Positions 6,379 to 14,868 of a stretch of DNA of 18,036 nucleotides are shown in pieces (within the stretch, counting starts at the first letter, position 1; every line of letters starts with the position of its first letter). The translations under genes and the position numbers were made by a program. Origin of the DNA: Bacteroidales bacterium UBA5536 (GTDB taxonomy: Bacteria; Bacteroidota; Bacteroidia; Bacteroidales; F082); contig DINQ01000025.1 in NCBI GenBank assembly GCA_002426795.1, positions 1 through 18,036 on the forward strand, read 5' to 3'. The notes beneath the pieces were generated by a model. It had not been told where the DNA came from, searched no databases, and saw nothing but the letters and a program-made list of their open reading frames with translations.

Positions 6379-9258
6379 GTGAAGCAATTAAATATTCTGT
6401 TAATTGAAGACAACCCTGGCGATGCACTTTTAGTACAAGAGTACCTGAAGGAAGCGTTTGGTGATGATGGCTTTACCCACGATTGGGCGCAAAGTCTAAG
6501 CCAGGCTATTGGGCTGATGCAGGGCCATCAATACGACATTATTCTGTCTGATCTAGGACTTCCAGACAGCAGTGGAGAAGACACCTACAATGAGCTCATC
6601 CGAATAAAGGGCAATGTTCCTTTGGTGATTTTTACCGGATTCAACGACGAAAATACCGGCCTGAGATCTATCAAGGCTGGTGCGGATGATTTTCTGGGTA
6701 AAGACCAGCTCAATGCATTTATTCTGAAAAGAACCATCTTATACACCCTCGAAAGGCATGCAAACCAAAAACGGCTTGTTGCAAGCGAGCAAAAGTTTCG
6801 TTCCATGTTCGAAAACATGGCGGCAGCTTCTTGCCTTGACCGGATTATTTATGAGAACGGACAAGCTGTAGATTACGAAATTATCGACATCAATCCATCT
6901 TTTTCAAAAATGCTCAAACTTCCGTATGATCAAGTCGTTGGAAGGCGGGCAACTGAAGTTTACCGGCAAGAAAAAGCACCTTTTCTCGACATTTATACCA
7001 GGGTTGCCGAAACAGGCGAACCCGCATCGTTTGAGTCGTTTTTCGAACCCAACAACATCTTTTTGCACATCACTGTTTCCTGTCCGGCAAAAGGTTATTT
7101 TTCGACTGTTTTCACAGATGTTTCTGATCGGGTTGCTTCCGAAAAGCAGAAGGCAAAAAACGAAGAACGCCTGAGCAGTATCATCAGGATGATGCAATAC
7201 AAATCGAAAAGCATCCAGGATTTTCTGGATTATGCCCTCGATGAAGCTATTAAACTCACAGAGAGTCAGTTGGGTTACATCTACTTTTACAGCGAGGAAA
7301 AACAGGAGTTTGAACTGAATTCATGGTCGAAAGAAGTAATGAAGTCATGTGCCATCACTGAATCACAAACCTGCTACGAATTGAGTAAAACCGGTTTCTG
7401 GGGAGAAGCTGTGCGACAAAGAAAGGCCATGATCCTGAATGATTTCGAAAACCATCACCCGCTCAAAAAAGGCTATCCCGAAGGCCATGCTCTTCTGAAG
7501 AAGTTTTTAACGGTACCGGTAGAGTCTGGCGGTAGCATTGTAGCCGTTGTTGGAGTTGCCAATAAACAAGAAGACTACGATCAGACTGATGTGCTGCAAC
7601 TGACCCTGTTGATGGATGCGGTTTGGAAAACAACCGAGCAAATTCGCACCAGGCAAGATCTTGAAAGCAGTGAGCAAAAATTCCACAAAGCCTTTTTTGC
7701 AAGCCCGTTTGCAATCACCATTACAAGGGCTGTTGATGGAAAATTTATCGAGGTGAACCAAACGGCAGAAGAACTCACCGGTTACTCTCGCGAAGAGTTA
7801 CTGGGGAAAACATCGCTCGAAATGAATTTGTACGTCAATCAGAACGACAGAATCGAAATGTTACGCCTGCTGATGAAGAATGGATCTGTTAACAATCATG
7901 AAACAGCATTTTACAAGAAAAATGGCGATACCATCATCACCCTTCAGTCGCTCGAAATGATTGATATCAATGGTGAAAATTGCATTCTTTCGGTGTATGA
8001 AGATATTACCGACCGTAGGAGAAAAGAACTTGAACTGCAAGAGAAAAATGAAGAAATCGCCCGGCAGAATGAGGAGTATGAAGTGATGAACGAGGAGTTG
8101 ACTGTAACCAATCAGGAATTACTCAAAGCCAAAGAACGTGCTGAACAAAGCGATCGGTTGAAATCATCTTTCCTCAAAAACATGTCACACGAAATCAGAA
8201 CGCCACTCAACGGGTTGCTTGGTTTTACGGATATGATGCTGGGCGAACATATTACCGATGAGGAAAGAGAAATATATGGCAACGTGATCAGGAAAAGCAG
8301 CAACGAACTGCTCAACATCATCAACAATGTGATTTTGATGTCGAAAATTGAAACGGGCATCGAAAAAGTCAACAATGAAGAAACCCACATACAGGAGTTT
8401 ATCCGGAAAATTGTCGACAGAACAAAATTCAGTTATCCCACCAAAAGCCTGCCATTCGAGTTGAAGGTGGTGAGCGAAATCGGCGATCAGAAGGTGATGT
8501 TGGATGTAGAAAAAGTGGAACAAATCATCATGCAGCTGATTGATAATGCCTTTAAGTTTACATCTGCCGGAAAAGTTCAACTGAGTTTTAAGATCACTGA
8601 GGACCGGCTTACGGCAACAGTTTCTGATACCGGCATTGGGATAGAGCCCCGCGACCAGCAGCATGTTTTTGAGCTGTTCAGAAAACTTGAAAATGATACT
8701 TCAAAACTGTATCGGGGCAATGGCCTAGGTTTGGCCATTGCCAAATCGTTCGCAGATCTTCTTGGCGCTAAACTGTATCTTTCGTCGGTGCCGAATGCCG
8801 GAACAACTGTAACGATGACATTACCCATCGAATTGGCCAATAAAGTTCAGTCACTGGATGGGCTTAAAGCAGAAAAGTTGCCTCAGCAAGACCGAAAGAA
8901 AATTCTGATGGTTGATGATGAGGCCGACAACTTGTTGCTGCTGCGCCTGATCATGAAAGGCTCAAGCTATGAGCTTTTCTGGGCAAAAAATGGCGAGGAG
9001 GCAGTTTCAGTAGTTGAGGAACAACCTCACATCGATTTGGTTTTTATGGACCTGAAAATGCCTGTTTTAGATGGCTATGAGGCAACAAAGCGCATCAAGA
9101 AAATGAAACCCGAGGTGCTGGTGATTGCCCAGACAGCCTATGCATATGAGGAGGAGCGCACGAAGGCAATGGATGCCGGATGCGATGAGTTTATCACCAA
9201 ACCGGTAACACGGAATGGCATCCATCAGATGATTGTCAAATACCTGGAAGGTGCCTAA
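6379..9258 (+). CDS. Hybrid histidine kinase, REC-PAS-GAF-PAS-HK-REC
   Basis: A soluble 959-residue hybrid kinase. It has receiver 1 (about 1-128, Asp58 in LSDLGLPDSSG), PAS (about 135-255), GAF (about 265-420, with the WSKEVMKSC...GFWGEAVRQRK...PEGHALLKKFL pattern of a GAF subgroup common in Bacteroidota kinases), a second PAS (about 428-550), a Glu-rich coiled coil, a dimerisation helix with His604 in MSHEIRTPLNG, an ATPase domain (IDNAFKF, DTGIGIE, GNGLGLAI) and receiver 2 (from about 840, Asp891 in FMDLKMPVLDGYEA, Lys in ITKP). The start must be GTG at 6379, because the frame is closed by TAA 6 bp upstream. The gap to the preceding gene is 10 bp, so translational coupling is likely. No Hpt or output domain is visible, so the final phosphate acceptor must be elsewhere. 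Confidence 0.92.
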   Translation: MKQLNILLIEDNPGDALLVQEYLKEAFGDDGFTHDWAQSLSQAIGLMQGHQYDIILSDLGLPDSSGEDTYNELIRIKGNVPLVIFTGFNDENTGLRSIKAGADDFLGKDQLNAFILKRTILYTLERHANQKRLVASEQKFRSMFENMAAASCLDRIIYENGQAVDYEIIDINPSFSKMLKLPYDQVVGRRATEVYRQEKAPFLDIYTRVAETGEPASFESFFEPNNIFLHITVSCPAKGYFSTVFTDVSDRVASEKQKAKNEERLSSIIRMMQYKSKSIQDFLDYALDEAIKLTESQLGYIYFYSEEKQEFELNSWSKEVMKSCAITESQTCYELSKTGFWGEAVRQRKAMILNDFENHHPLKKGYPEGHALLKKFLTVPVESGGSIVAVVGVANKQEDYDQTDVLQLTLLMDAVWKTTEQIRTRQDLESSEQKFHKAFFASPFAITITRAVDGKFIEVNQTAEELTGYSREELLGKTSLEMNLYVNQNDRIEMLRLLMKNGSVNNHETAFYKKNGDTIITLQSLEMIDINGENCILSVYEDITDRRRKELELQEKNEEIARQNEEYEVMNEELTVTNQELLKAKERAEQSDRLKSSFLKNMSHEIRTPLNGLLGFTDMMLGEHITDEEREIYGNVIRKSSNELLNIINNVILMSKIETGIEKVNNEETHIQEFIRKIVDRTKFSYPTKSLPFELKVVSEIGDQKVMLDVEKVEQIIMQLIDNAFKFTSAGKVQLSFKITEDRLTATVSDTGIGIEPRDQQHVFELFRKLENDTSKLYRGNGLGLAIAKSFADLLGAKLYLSSVPNAGTTVTMTLPIELANKVQSLDGLKAEKLPQQDRKKILMVDDEADNLLLLRLIMKGSSYELFWAKNGEEAVSVVEEQPHIDLVFMDLKMPVLDGYEATKRIKKMKPEVLVIAQTAYAYEEERTKAMDAGCDEFITKPVTRNGIHQMIVKYLEGA

Positions 9259-9448
9259 AATATAAACTACATATTAATCCACGTAGCCAGAAAATCAATT
9301 CGATCATCACAATGAAGTTGTTGTTTGAGTTGTCGCATGGTTCTTTGGCAATATGATATGGTCGAGTACCTGGAGAATAATAATTTGGGTGTTTTTTCGG
9401 TGCTTTTTAAGCTAGTCAAACAATTAATGACAAACAAAACCATTTACC

Positions 9449-11500
9449 ATGAGAACAATAGTATTTATTTTGATCTTTTTTATTGGTTCGTATACAGTAA
9501 ATGCGCAATGGCAATGGAGCAACCCAAACCCATTTGGATGGAGTTTCCAGGGAATTCATTTTCTGAATGATACCGACGGCTATATCTGTGGCGAAAAAGG
9601 GAAGATTTATCGCACCAATGATGCAGGCGAATCATGGCAGGAAATGCCTTCTGGATTAAATGATGTATTTGTTAATATATACTTCATTAACAACAACATG
9701 GGGTTTGTAAGGACAGCCGAGGGAGATTTATACCGCACACATGATGGCGGTGAGAATTGGGCACTGGCAAATCCACCCTCATCAAAAATCAATGATTTCA
9801 CTTTTGTCAACGACACAGTGGGCTATGCCTGTAGTGATGGTGCAGTGTTCAAAACAATTGATACTGGTATAACATGGGCTCAAACTTCCCTTTTTACACA
9901 ATTTGACATCAACGCTTTGTACTTTGTCAATGAGAATCTTGGTTTTGCCGTTGGAAACATGCGTTGCGTTTACAAGACGACCAATGGAGGTCAAACCTGG
10001 TCGACAACTTCAGGTGATCCCTATCTGACACTTTACGACGTATTCTTTGTTTCCGAAAATATTGGTTATGTGGTTGGAAGTGACCATTTCATGATGAAAA
10101 CTTCCGATGGCGGGCAAAATTGGAATATTTTTTCCACGACTGCCAGTGTCACAAATATTTATTTTATTGACGAAAACACCGCTTATGGACTGTCTTCGGG
10201 GCAGCTTGTAAAATCCACCAATGGCGCACAGAGCTGGAGTGCTGTTGGCATGACAGATTGCAGATCGTATTGTTTTTTGGATACAAATACAGTCTTTGGA
10301 GTTGGGAGTTATGGTAGAATATTAAAGTCTGAAGATGCTGGAGCAACCTTCACCAATTTTACGCAAGCTGTAACAACCGGCAACATTGTCGATATCCATT
10401 TTGGTGATGAGCAAACGGGTTATGCTGTTATAGGAGTGAATGAGCCATCATTTAGTGCAGAAATTCTGAAAACAACAAATGCAGGCGAAAGCTGGGCAAA
10501 AGTTTCAACCATTTCCGAACGAAGTCCAGGAAATGTGTTTTTTACAAGTCCGGCTGTTGGCTATGTTTCATTTTCCGGTGGAAGACTATTTAAAACAATT
10601 GACGGCGCAGAAAGCTGGTCTGAGCTACAAACCGGGATATCGTCAGCCATCTCAGGGATAACCTTTACCAGCCCTGATGTTGGCTATCTCGTTACAGAGT
10701 TTACTCCTGCCACCATTCTAAAAACCACTGATGCCGGACAAAATTGGCAAGTGGTTTGTACCAGCGCTATTTCCTCGTTTAGGGCAATTCAGTTTGTGAA
10801 TGACAATACGGGTTTTGCAATCACTTTCGGTTCTTTTTTTCGAACCGATGACGGAGGCGAAAATTGGACCGAGATTGTCATTGATGAAACAGCCACGTTT
10901 CTCGACCTTTTCTTTGTAAACGAAACAACAGGTTACATAGGCGGATTTTCCGGAGATTGCTACAGAACCGATGATGGTGGCCTCAGCTGGGATTTCAGAC
11001 CGCTTCCCGGTTATTATGCACTGATGCGGTTTTTTTTCCTGAATGAAAATGAAGGTTTCGCCCTGGCTGACGGCGGAAGCTTTTTTCAGACCAACGATGG
11101 AGGCAATTCGTGGACAAAGAATGAAGAAATGCCATTTCGGTGGTTCAATGGCATCTGGTTCACAACAGATCATACTGGCTATATTTGTGGCGATGGTGGG
11201 TTGATCATGAAAACTGAAAACGGAGGCGCCGTTTCGCTGAAGGAAAATCAGACAAAGTCAACCCCTGGCTATTTGTACCCAAACCCAGCCAGCCAAATCG
11301 TAAAAATCAAAACCGAAAACGGATTACTACCGACATCTATTCGATTTTTCAACACAACCGGACAACTTGTTAAAATATTGAAAATAAATAATTTGGATGA
11401 AGATATTGTGGTTTCAAATCTTCCTTCCGGACTTTACTTCTATGTCATCGATTTTAAAAACAGCCAACCAACATCCGGAAAATTGCTTAGGTTTGACTAG
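9449..11500 (+). CDS. Secreted Asp-box (BNR-like) repeat protein with T9SS sorting domain
   Basis: A 683-residue exported protein. The signal peptide covers about residues 1-19 with a likely cleavage after VNA. The body holds about 14 Asp-box-like repeats, each with a turn such as TNDAGESW, THDGGENW, TTNGGQTW, TDDGGLSW or TNDGGNSW spaced by about 40 residues. This is the pattern of beta-propeller proteins related to sialidase/BNR and Ycf48 folds. The last ~75 residues (from YPNPASQ, then IRFFNTTGQLVK, LPSGLYFY and a basic end) form a type A C-terminal T9SS sorting domain, so the protein should be secreted and anchored or released through the Por system. No catalytic residues of a glycosidase are evident, and the repeats alone do not set a function. 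The 190 bp before it hold no clear promoter and no strong terminator. Confidence 0.88.
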   Translation: MRTIVFILIFFIGSYTVNAQWQWSNPNPFGWSFQGIHFLNDTDGYICGEKGKIYRTNDAGESWQEMPSGLNDVFVNIYFINNNMGFVRTAEGDLYRTHDGGENWALANPPSSKINDFTFVNDTVGYACSDGAVFKTIDTGITWAQTSLFTQFDINALYFVNENLGFAVGNMRCVYKTTNGGQTWSTTSGDPYLTLYDVFFVSENIGYVVGSDHFMMKTSDGGQNWNIFSTTASVTNIYFIDENTAYGLSSGQLVKSTNGAQSWSAVGMTDCRSYCFLDTNTVFGVGSYGRILKSEDAGATFTNFTQAVTTGNIVDIHFGDEQTGYAVIGVNEPSFSAEILKTTNAGESWAKVSTISERSPGNVFFTSPAVGYVSFSGGRLFKTIDGAESWSELQTGISSAISGITFTSPDVGYLVTEFTPATILKTTDAGQNWQVVCTSAISSFRAIQFVNDNTGFAITFGSFFRTDDGGENWTEIVIDETATFLDLFFVNETTGYIGGFSGDCYRTDDGGLSWDFRPLPGYYALMRFFFLNENEGFALADGGSFFQTNDGGNSWTKNEEMPFRWFNGIWFTTDHTGYICGDGGLIMKTENGGAVSLKENQTKSTPGYLYPNPASQIVKIKTENGLLPTSIRFFNTTGQLVKILKINNLDEDIVVSNLPSGLYFYVIDFKNSQPTSGKLLRFD

Positions 11501-11556
11501 CTACATTTCCCGAAAATGGCAGATTCGTTCACGAAGAAAACCAACATCTTAAGCGT

Positions 11557-12399
11557 TTAAAAAAAGAGGATAATTCCGGGTAGCCAGAATACCAGTTCAC
11601 CCAACAAATGGAAAAAGCCCGACGTTTGTTTTGCATACTTTTCCTGTTGTAAGATCAACAGCAAAACGTTCATCATCAGTAATATGAACCAACCCCATCT
11701 CAGTTGGGCGCTAAAAGCAAGCGCGAACACAAGTGAAAGCAGGATGAGCAAAACCGTCATCAGTCGGATCAGTTTTTTGGTTTTTGAAGCCCCAAGCTTA
11801 GAAACAAGCGATGGCGTTTTTTGCACCTGATCAGCATTTCTTTCCACATAGGCCATCATCGCTCCTTCTATCCAGACTGTGACACCAAAAGCAGACAGCA
11901 TGGCCAAAACGGGCCACGAAGGAATTTCGCCTTGAATAAGGGCCGGACCTACCCAAACGCCTGAGGTGTAAACCAGGGCTACCATCAGTTCTTTTTGCAC
12001 AAACCAGCTGTTTTTTGTTCGGTCGAACGACACGAGAAAGAGATGAACCAGACTCAACGCGCCAAGGATCGTTCCGGCTATAATAAGGCGTTGGTTGGCA
12101 TTGCTCAACACGATGAGCAAAACAAACAGGCTCACTGTCACCAGCACCACGGCCAAAAGCCTGAAATGTCTTTGGTGAAAACGGTGTCTTACATTGGCAG
12201 CGGAATTCTGTAGAAAGTAAGCGTCGGTCAGGTGGTCGAGCGTATACATCACCCAAACGGCTCCGGCAAAGGCCACAAAATACCAGAGTGGCAAAGCCAC
12301 ATCCAGGATGCTGGCAGCAAAAGCCTTTGACAACACGGCTCCAGCCATCACATCCATGCTGACATTTGAAACAAAGGAAGTAATTTTCGATAACTGCAT
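11557..12399 (-). CDS. UbiA-family-like integral membrane protein
   Basis: A 280-residue hydrophobic protein with about eight predicted membrane helices. After the second hydrophobic stretch it has the acidic motif DHLTD (55-59) in a VMYTLDHLTDAY context. Later comes a loop ERNADQVQKTPSLVSKLG. These resemble the two Asp-rich, polyprenyl-diphosphate-binding regions of UbiA prenyltransferases, although the first lacks the usual Asn-Asp lead and the second keeps only one Asp. The substrate cannot be predicted. The frame extends upstream into the LysR gene; the ATG at 12399, 17 bp past the regulator's stop, is preferred because the homologous-looking part begins there. The spacing suggests cotranscription with the regulator gene. 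It converges on the T9SS gene with 56 bp between the stops. Confidence 0.65.
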   Translation of the reverse strand: MQLSKITSFVSNVSMDVMAGAVLSKAFAASILDVALPLWYFVAFAGAVWVMYTLDHLTDAYFLQNSAANVRHRFHQRHFRLLAVVLVTVSLFVLLIVLSNANQRLIIAGTILGALSLVHLFLVSFDRTKNSWFVQKELMVALVYTSGVWVGPALIQGEIPSWPVLAMLSAFGVTVWIEGAMMAYVERNADQVQKTPSLVSKLGASKTKKLIRLMTVLLILLSLVFALAFSAQLRWGWFILLMMNVLLLILQQEKYAKQTSGFFHLLGELVFWLPGIILFF

Positions 12400-12416
12400 G
12401 GGCGCTTGATTCAGGT

Positions 12417-13358
12417 TTACTTCCACAACACCAGTTCGCCCCTGTCGCGCCGGTGCATATGAGCCGGTACCGAAAGCCGGATTTCTTCTGCCAGCAAATC
12501 GATGAGGCGGCGTTTCACATATTGACGCGAGTAGCATACACTAACTTCGCGCAGGGGTTTCTTTTCGCTGAAAGGGATCACATTGGCCCGATCGGATGGA
12601 TGCATGTCGCTAACGGCAAGTTCGGGAATAATGGTAAAACCGCCTTCGCGTTTGATGATACGCAATAATGTCTCGATAGAGCCGCCATCCAGGTCGAAAG
12701 GCAACTCATGTTTGGCTGTCGGCTCAAGTGCACAAAGGTTAATTACCTGCGAGCGAAAACAATGGCCATCGCTGAGCAGCCAGATATCAGGCGTGGCTAC
12801 ATCAATCACTTTCACCTTTTTCTGATGGAGCAAAGGGTGATCGGGGTGGGCATAAACCAGCATTTCTTCATAAAAAACGGGTTCCTCCAAGATAGCATGG
12901 TCATTGTATGGTGTCACAAAAACACCGGCGTCTAACTGGTCATTCTTGAGCTTTTCGGCAATGTGGTCGGTAATCAGCTCCTCAACTTTCAAATGGATTT
13001 GCGGATATTTTCGTTTCAGACTTCCTGCAAACAAAGGCAACAGATAGGGAGCAAGCGTTGGAATAATACCGATTGAAAGATCGCCACTTACATCACCCAG
13101 GTGGTGCTTTACCATGTCGTTGAGCCTGCCGGTTTCAGACAGAACCGTACGGGCCTGATCAATAAATTTTCGTCCGATATCTGTTGCAACAACAGGCTGC
13201 TTTCTCCGATCGAAGAGCTTCACGCCCAGTTCGTCTTCCAGCTTCTTTACCTGCATGCTCAAGGTGGGCTGCGTTACGAAACATTTTTCAGCTGCCAGGG
13301 CAAAATTCCGATAGGTGTCTATCGCGACCAGATATTCAAGCTGTGTTATCGTGATCAT
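12417..13358 (-). CDS. oxyR: OxyR-type LysR-family peroxide-sensing regulator
   Basis: A 313-residue LysR-family regulator. The N-terminal winged helix-turn-helix (about 1-60) has the classical FALAAEKCFVTQPTLSMQVKKLEDELGVKLFDR pattern in three adjoining pieces, followed by the periplasmic-binding-like sensor domain (about 90-300). In that domain GHCFRSQVINLC places Cys200 and Cys209 eight residues apart, matching the Cys199/Cys208 peroxide switch of E. coli OxyR in both position and spacing. That pair, and the divergent peroxiredoxin with Dps next to it, make OxyR the best name. H2O2 would oxidise the pair to a disulfide and switch on the defence genes. A -7-like TATATTTG sits just upstream. 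It is followed 17 bp later by the UbiA-like gene. Confidence 0.9.
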   Translation of the reverse strand: MITITQLEYLVAIDTYRNFALAAEKCFVTQPTLSMQVKKLEDELGVKLFDRRKQPVVATDIGRKFIDQARTVLSETGRLNDMVKHHLGDVSGDLSIGIIPTLAPYLLPLFAGSLKRKYPQIHLKVEELITDHIAEKLKNDQLDAGVFVTPYNDHAILEEPVFYEEMLVYAHPDHPLLHQKKVKVIDVATPDIWLLSDGHCFRSQVINLCALEPTAKHELPFDLDGGSIETLLRIIKREGGFTIIPELAVSDMHPSDRANVIPFSEKKPLREVSVCYSRQYVKRRLIDLLAEEIRLSVPAHMHRRDRGELVLWK

Positions 13359-13374
13359 ATGCAGGATTTTTCTG

Positions 13375-13382
13375 CAAATATA
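13375..13382 (-). promoter_or_regulatory. -7 element of the oxyR promoter
   Basis: On the minus strand this reads TATATTTG, matching TAnnTTTG, 16 bp before the oxyR ATG. The -33 position has only TTA, so the promoter is likely weak. It overlaps the left arm of the inverted repeat at 13381-13435, consistent with autoregulation. Confidence 0.5.
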
Positions 13383-13435
13383 GATATTATTGATCGAATA
13401 TTAAAAATTATCGATTTGACAAATAGTGATATCTA
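13381..13435. promoter_or_regulatory. Candidate OxyR operator (inverted repeat)
   Basis: TAGATAT (13381-13387) and ATATCTA (13429-13435) form a perfect inverted repeat. A smaller TATT...AATA symmetry lies inside at about 13388-13400. The arms touch the oxyR -7 element and lie just before the peroxiredoxin -7 element, as expected for a divergent LysR operator. The E. coli OxyR ATAG-N7-CTAT spacing is not met, so this is only a candidate. Confidence 0.35.
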
Positions 13436-13446
13436 CGCTATTTTTG
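13416..13446 (+). promoter_or_regulatory. Promoter of the peroxiredoxin gene
   Basis: TTG (13416-13418) and TATTTTTG (13439-13446) are 20 bp apart and match the Bacteroidota consensus TTG / TAnnTTTG. The start codon is 43 bp past the -7 element. Confidence 0.65.
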
Positions 13447-13488
13447 TACCTTTAAAACGTTATTCAAACCAAATAAAACTTTATTAAA

Positions 13489-14133
13489 ATGGAACAAGAA
13501 TTCACACAAATGCCACGTATTGGCGATCAGGCACCTGATTTCAAAGCAGTTACAACTAACGGAACCATTCAGTTCTCCGAGTTTATCAAAGGAAGCTGGA
13601 CTATCATGTTTTCGCATCCTGCCGACTTTACACCGGTATGTACAACTGAAATGTCGGGTTTTGCCTTGCTCGAAGAGGATTTTAAAAAGATGAACACCAA
13701 ACTGATTGGCTTGAGCATCGATAGCATCCATTCTCACCTTGCCTGGGTAAACAACGTAAAAGAAAAACTGGGTATTTTTATGCGTTTCCCTATCATTGCT
13801 GATATCGACATGAAAGTTTCCAAACTGTACGGTATGTTGATGCCCGGCGAAAGCGAAACAGCTGCTGTAAGAGCCGTCTTTTTCATCGACCCAACCGGCA
13901 AAATCAGACTCATCATGTATTATCCCCTCAATGTAGGCCGCAACATGGACGAAATTATCCGTGCCTTGCAAGCCTTGCAAACAGCCGACAAACACAAAGT
14001 GGCATTGCCATTGAACTGGAAACCCGGTGAAAAAGCCATCGTTCCTCCTCCAAAAACTATCGAGGAAATGGAAGAACGGATCAAATCCAATTATGAAATG
14101 GTAGATTTCTACCTGGCAAAAAAGAACCTCTAA
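13489..14133 (+). CDS. 1-Cys peroxiredoxin (Prx6 type)
   Basis: A 214-residue peroxiredoxin that reduces H2O2, organic hydroperoxides or peroxynitrite in the cytoplasm. The active site is HPADFTPVCTTE with peroxidatic Cys51, preceded by the conserved Pro and Thr. The C-terminal part (YPLNVGRNMDEIIRALQALQ, then ALPLNW and KPGEKAIVPP) is the signature of the Prx6 subfamily. No other Cys is present, so it works by a 1-Cys mechanism and needs an outside thiol reductant. Many bacterial and archaeal relatives with the same tail have extra C-terminal Cys residues. Its length is normal for the subfamily. It is transcribed away from oxyR with a 130-bp shared control region, which makes control by OxyR likely. 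A strong terminator follows. Confidence 0.95.
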   Translation: MEQEFTQMPRIGDQAPDFKAVTTNGTIQFSEFIKGSWTIMFSHPADFTPVCTTEMSGFALLEEDFKKMNTKLIGLSIDSIHSHLAWVNNVKEKLGIFMRFPIIADIDMKVSKLYGMLMPGESETAAVRAVFFIDPTGKIRLIMYYPLNVGRNMDEIIRALQALQTADKHKVALPLNWKPGEKAIVPPPKTIEEMEERIKSNYEMVDFYLAKKNL

Positions 14134-14141
14134 ACTCTCTT

Positions 14142-14172
14142 AAAAGACCGGCTCAAATGCCGGTCTTTTTTT
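14142..14172 (+). terminator. Rho-independent terminator after the peroxiredoxin gene
   Basis: AAAAGACCGGC pairs with GCCGGTCTTTT (11 bp, 6-nt loop) and continues into a T-run. The stem core AAAAGACCGG recurs in the terminator at 14792-14822. A minor inverted repeat, AAACGG/CCGTTT, follows at 14178-14197 and has no T-run. Confidence 0.92.
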
Positions 14173-14291
14173 GAACAAAACGGCCGAAAAACCGTTTAAA
14201 CACTAGAGAAATAGCAAAAATTTAATTGAATTATTACTGTGATCCCCTGATTGCTTCAGGCTCACATCAATCTTAAAAAATAAGTCGAAAC

Positions 14292-14768
14292 ATGAAGACA
14301 ATAAATGCAATCGGTCTCGATGTTGACAAATCGAAAGACCTGGCTGGCAGCCTCAACGATCTGCTGGCAAATTTTTCAATATTCTATATGAATGTGCGGG
14401 GTTTTCACTGGAACATCAAAGGTGAAAAATTCTTCGAACTGCACCTGAAATTTGAAGAAATATACAACGATCTTCAGGTGAAAATCGATGAAATTGCCGA
14501 ACGTATTCTCACTTTGGGACATACGCCTGCCCATGCTTACAGCACATACCATGAACAATCGCAAATCAAAGAAGTGAAAAATGTAAGCGATGGACGCGAA
14601 GGCGTAAAGCATTTGCTTGATGGCTTTCAGGTTCTCATTCTGAAAGAAAGGAAAATTCTCCAAATTTCAGGTGAAATTGACGACGAAGGCACCAATGCCC
14701 TGATGAGCGACTACATCCGCGAACAGGAAAAAACTGTGTGGATGCTCTCTTCGTGGCTAGGGAAATAA
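14292..14768 (+). CDS. dps: Dps-family miniferritin (DNA-binding protein from starved cells)
   Basis: A 158-residue four-helix ferritin-like protein. The inter-subunit ferroxidase ligands are visible as NVRGFHWNIKG (His near residue 39) followed by FEEIYNDLQVKIDEIAERI (Asp and Glu ligands in the next helix), the hallmark of Dps. Such dodecamers oxidise Fe2+ using H2O2 and store iron, so they prevent hydroxyl radical formation; some also bind DNA. The short N-terminus has few basic residues, so DNA binding is uncertain. It lies downstream of the peroxiredoxin but behind a terminator. The 119-bp gap holds no clear TAnnTTTG promoter; its own promoter is presumed. Grouped with oxyR and peroxiredoxin, it completes a peroxide-defence cluster. 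Confidence 0.93.
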   Translation: MKTINAIGLDVDKSKDLAGSLNDLLANFSIFYMNVRGFHWNIKGEKFFELHLKFEEIYNDLQVKIDEIAERILTLGHTPAHAYSTYHEQSQIKEVKNVSDGREGVKHLLDGFQVLILKERKILQISGEIDDEGTNALMSDYIREQEKTVWMLSSWLGK

Positions 14769-14791
14769 CAGATCAAACACGAGATCAAAGC

Positions 14792-14822
14792 AAAAGACCG
14801 GCCAACACAACCGGTCTTTTTT
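14792..14822 (+). terminator. Rho-independent terminator after dps
   Basis: AAAAGACCGG pairs with CCGGTCTTTT (10 bp, 9-nt loop) followed by further T residues. The stem arms are identical to the core of the terminator after the peroxiredoxin gene; the loops differ. Confidence 0.9.
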
Positions 14823-14868
14823 CGTTTTCTTTGCAGCTTACCCTTGGCCAAAAAAAGCACCCAATATC

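Noticed and set aside
9325..9570. Small plus-strand open frame overlapping the start of the T9SS protein
   Set aside because: The overlapping gene has a signal peptide and a continuous repeat structure; the small frame has no recognisable feature.
12400..12537. 46-residue N-terminal extension of the UbiA-like protein
   Set aside because: It overlaps the end of oxyR in another frame and looks like out-of-frame Arg/Pro-rich translation, unlike the hydrophobic body.
13380..13441. Canonical E. coli-type OxyR operator (ATAG-N7-CTAT pairs)
   Set aside because: ATAG and CTAT tetramers occur at 13380, 13423 and 13438, but their spacing does not fit the four-box pattern.
14178..14197. AAACGG/CCGTTT inverted repeat as a second terminator
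   Set aside because: Only six base pairs, an 8-nt loop and no T-run; the strong terminator just before it is sufficient.
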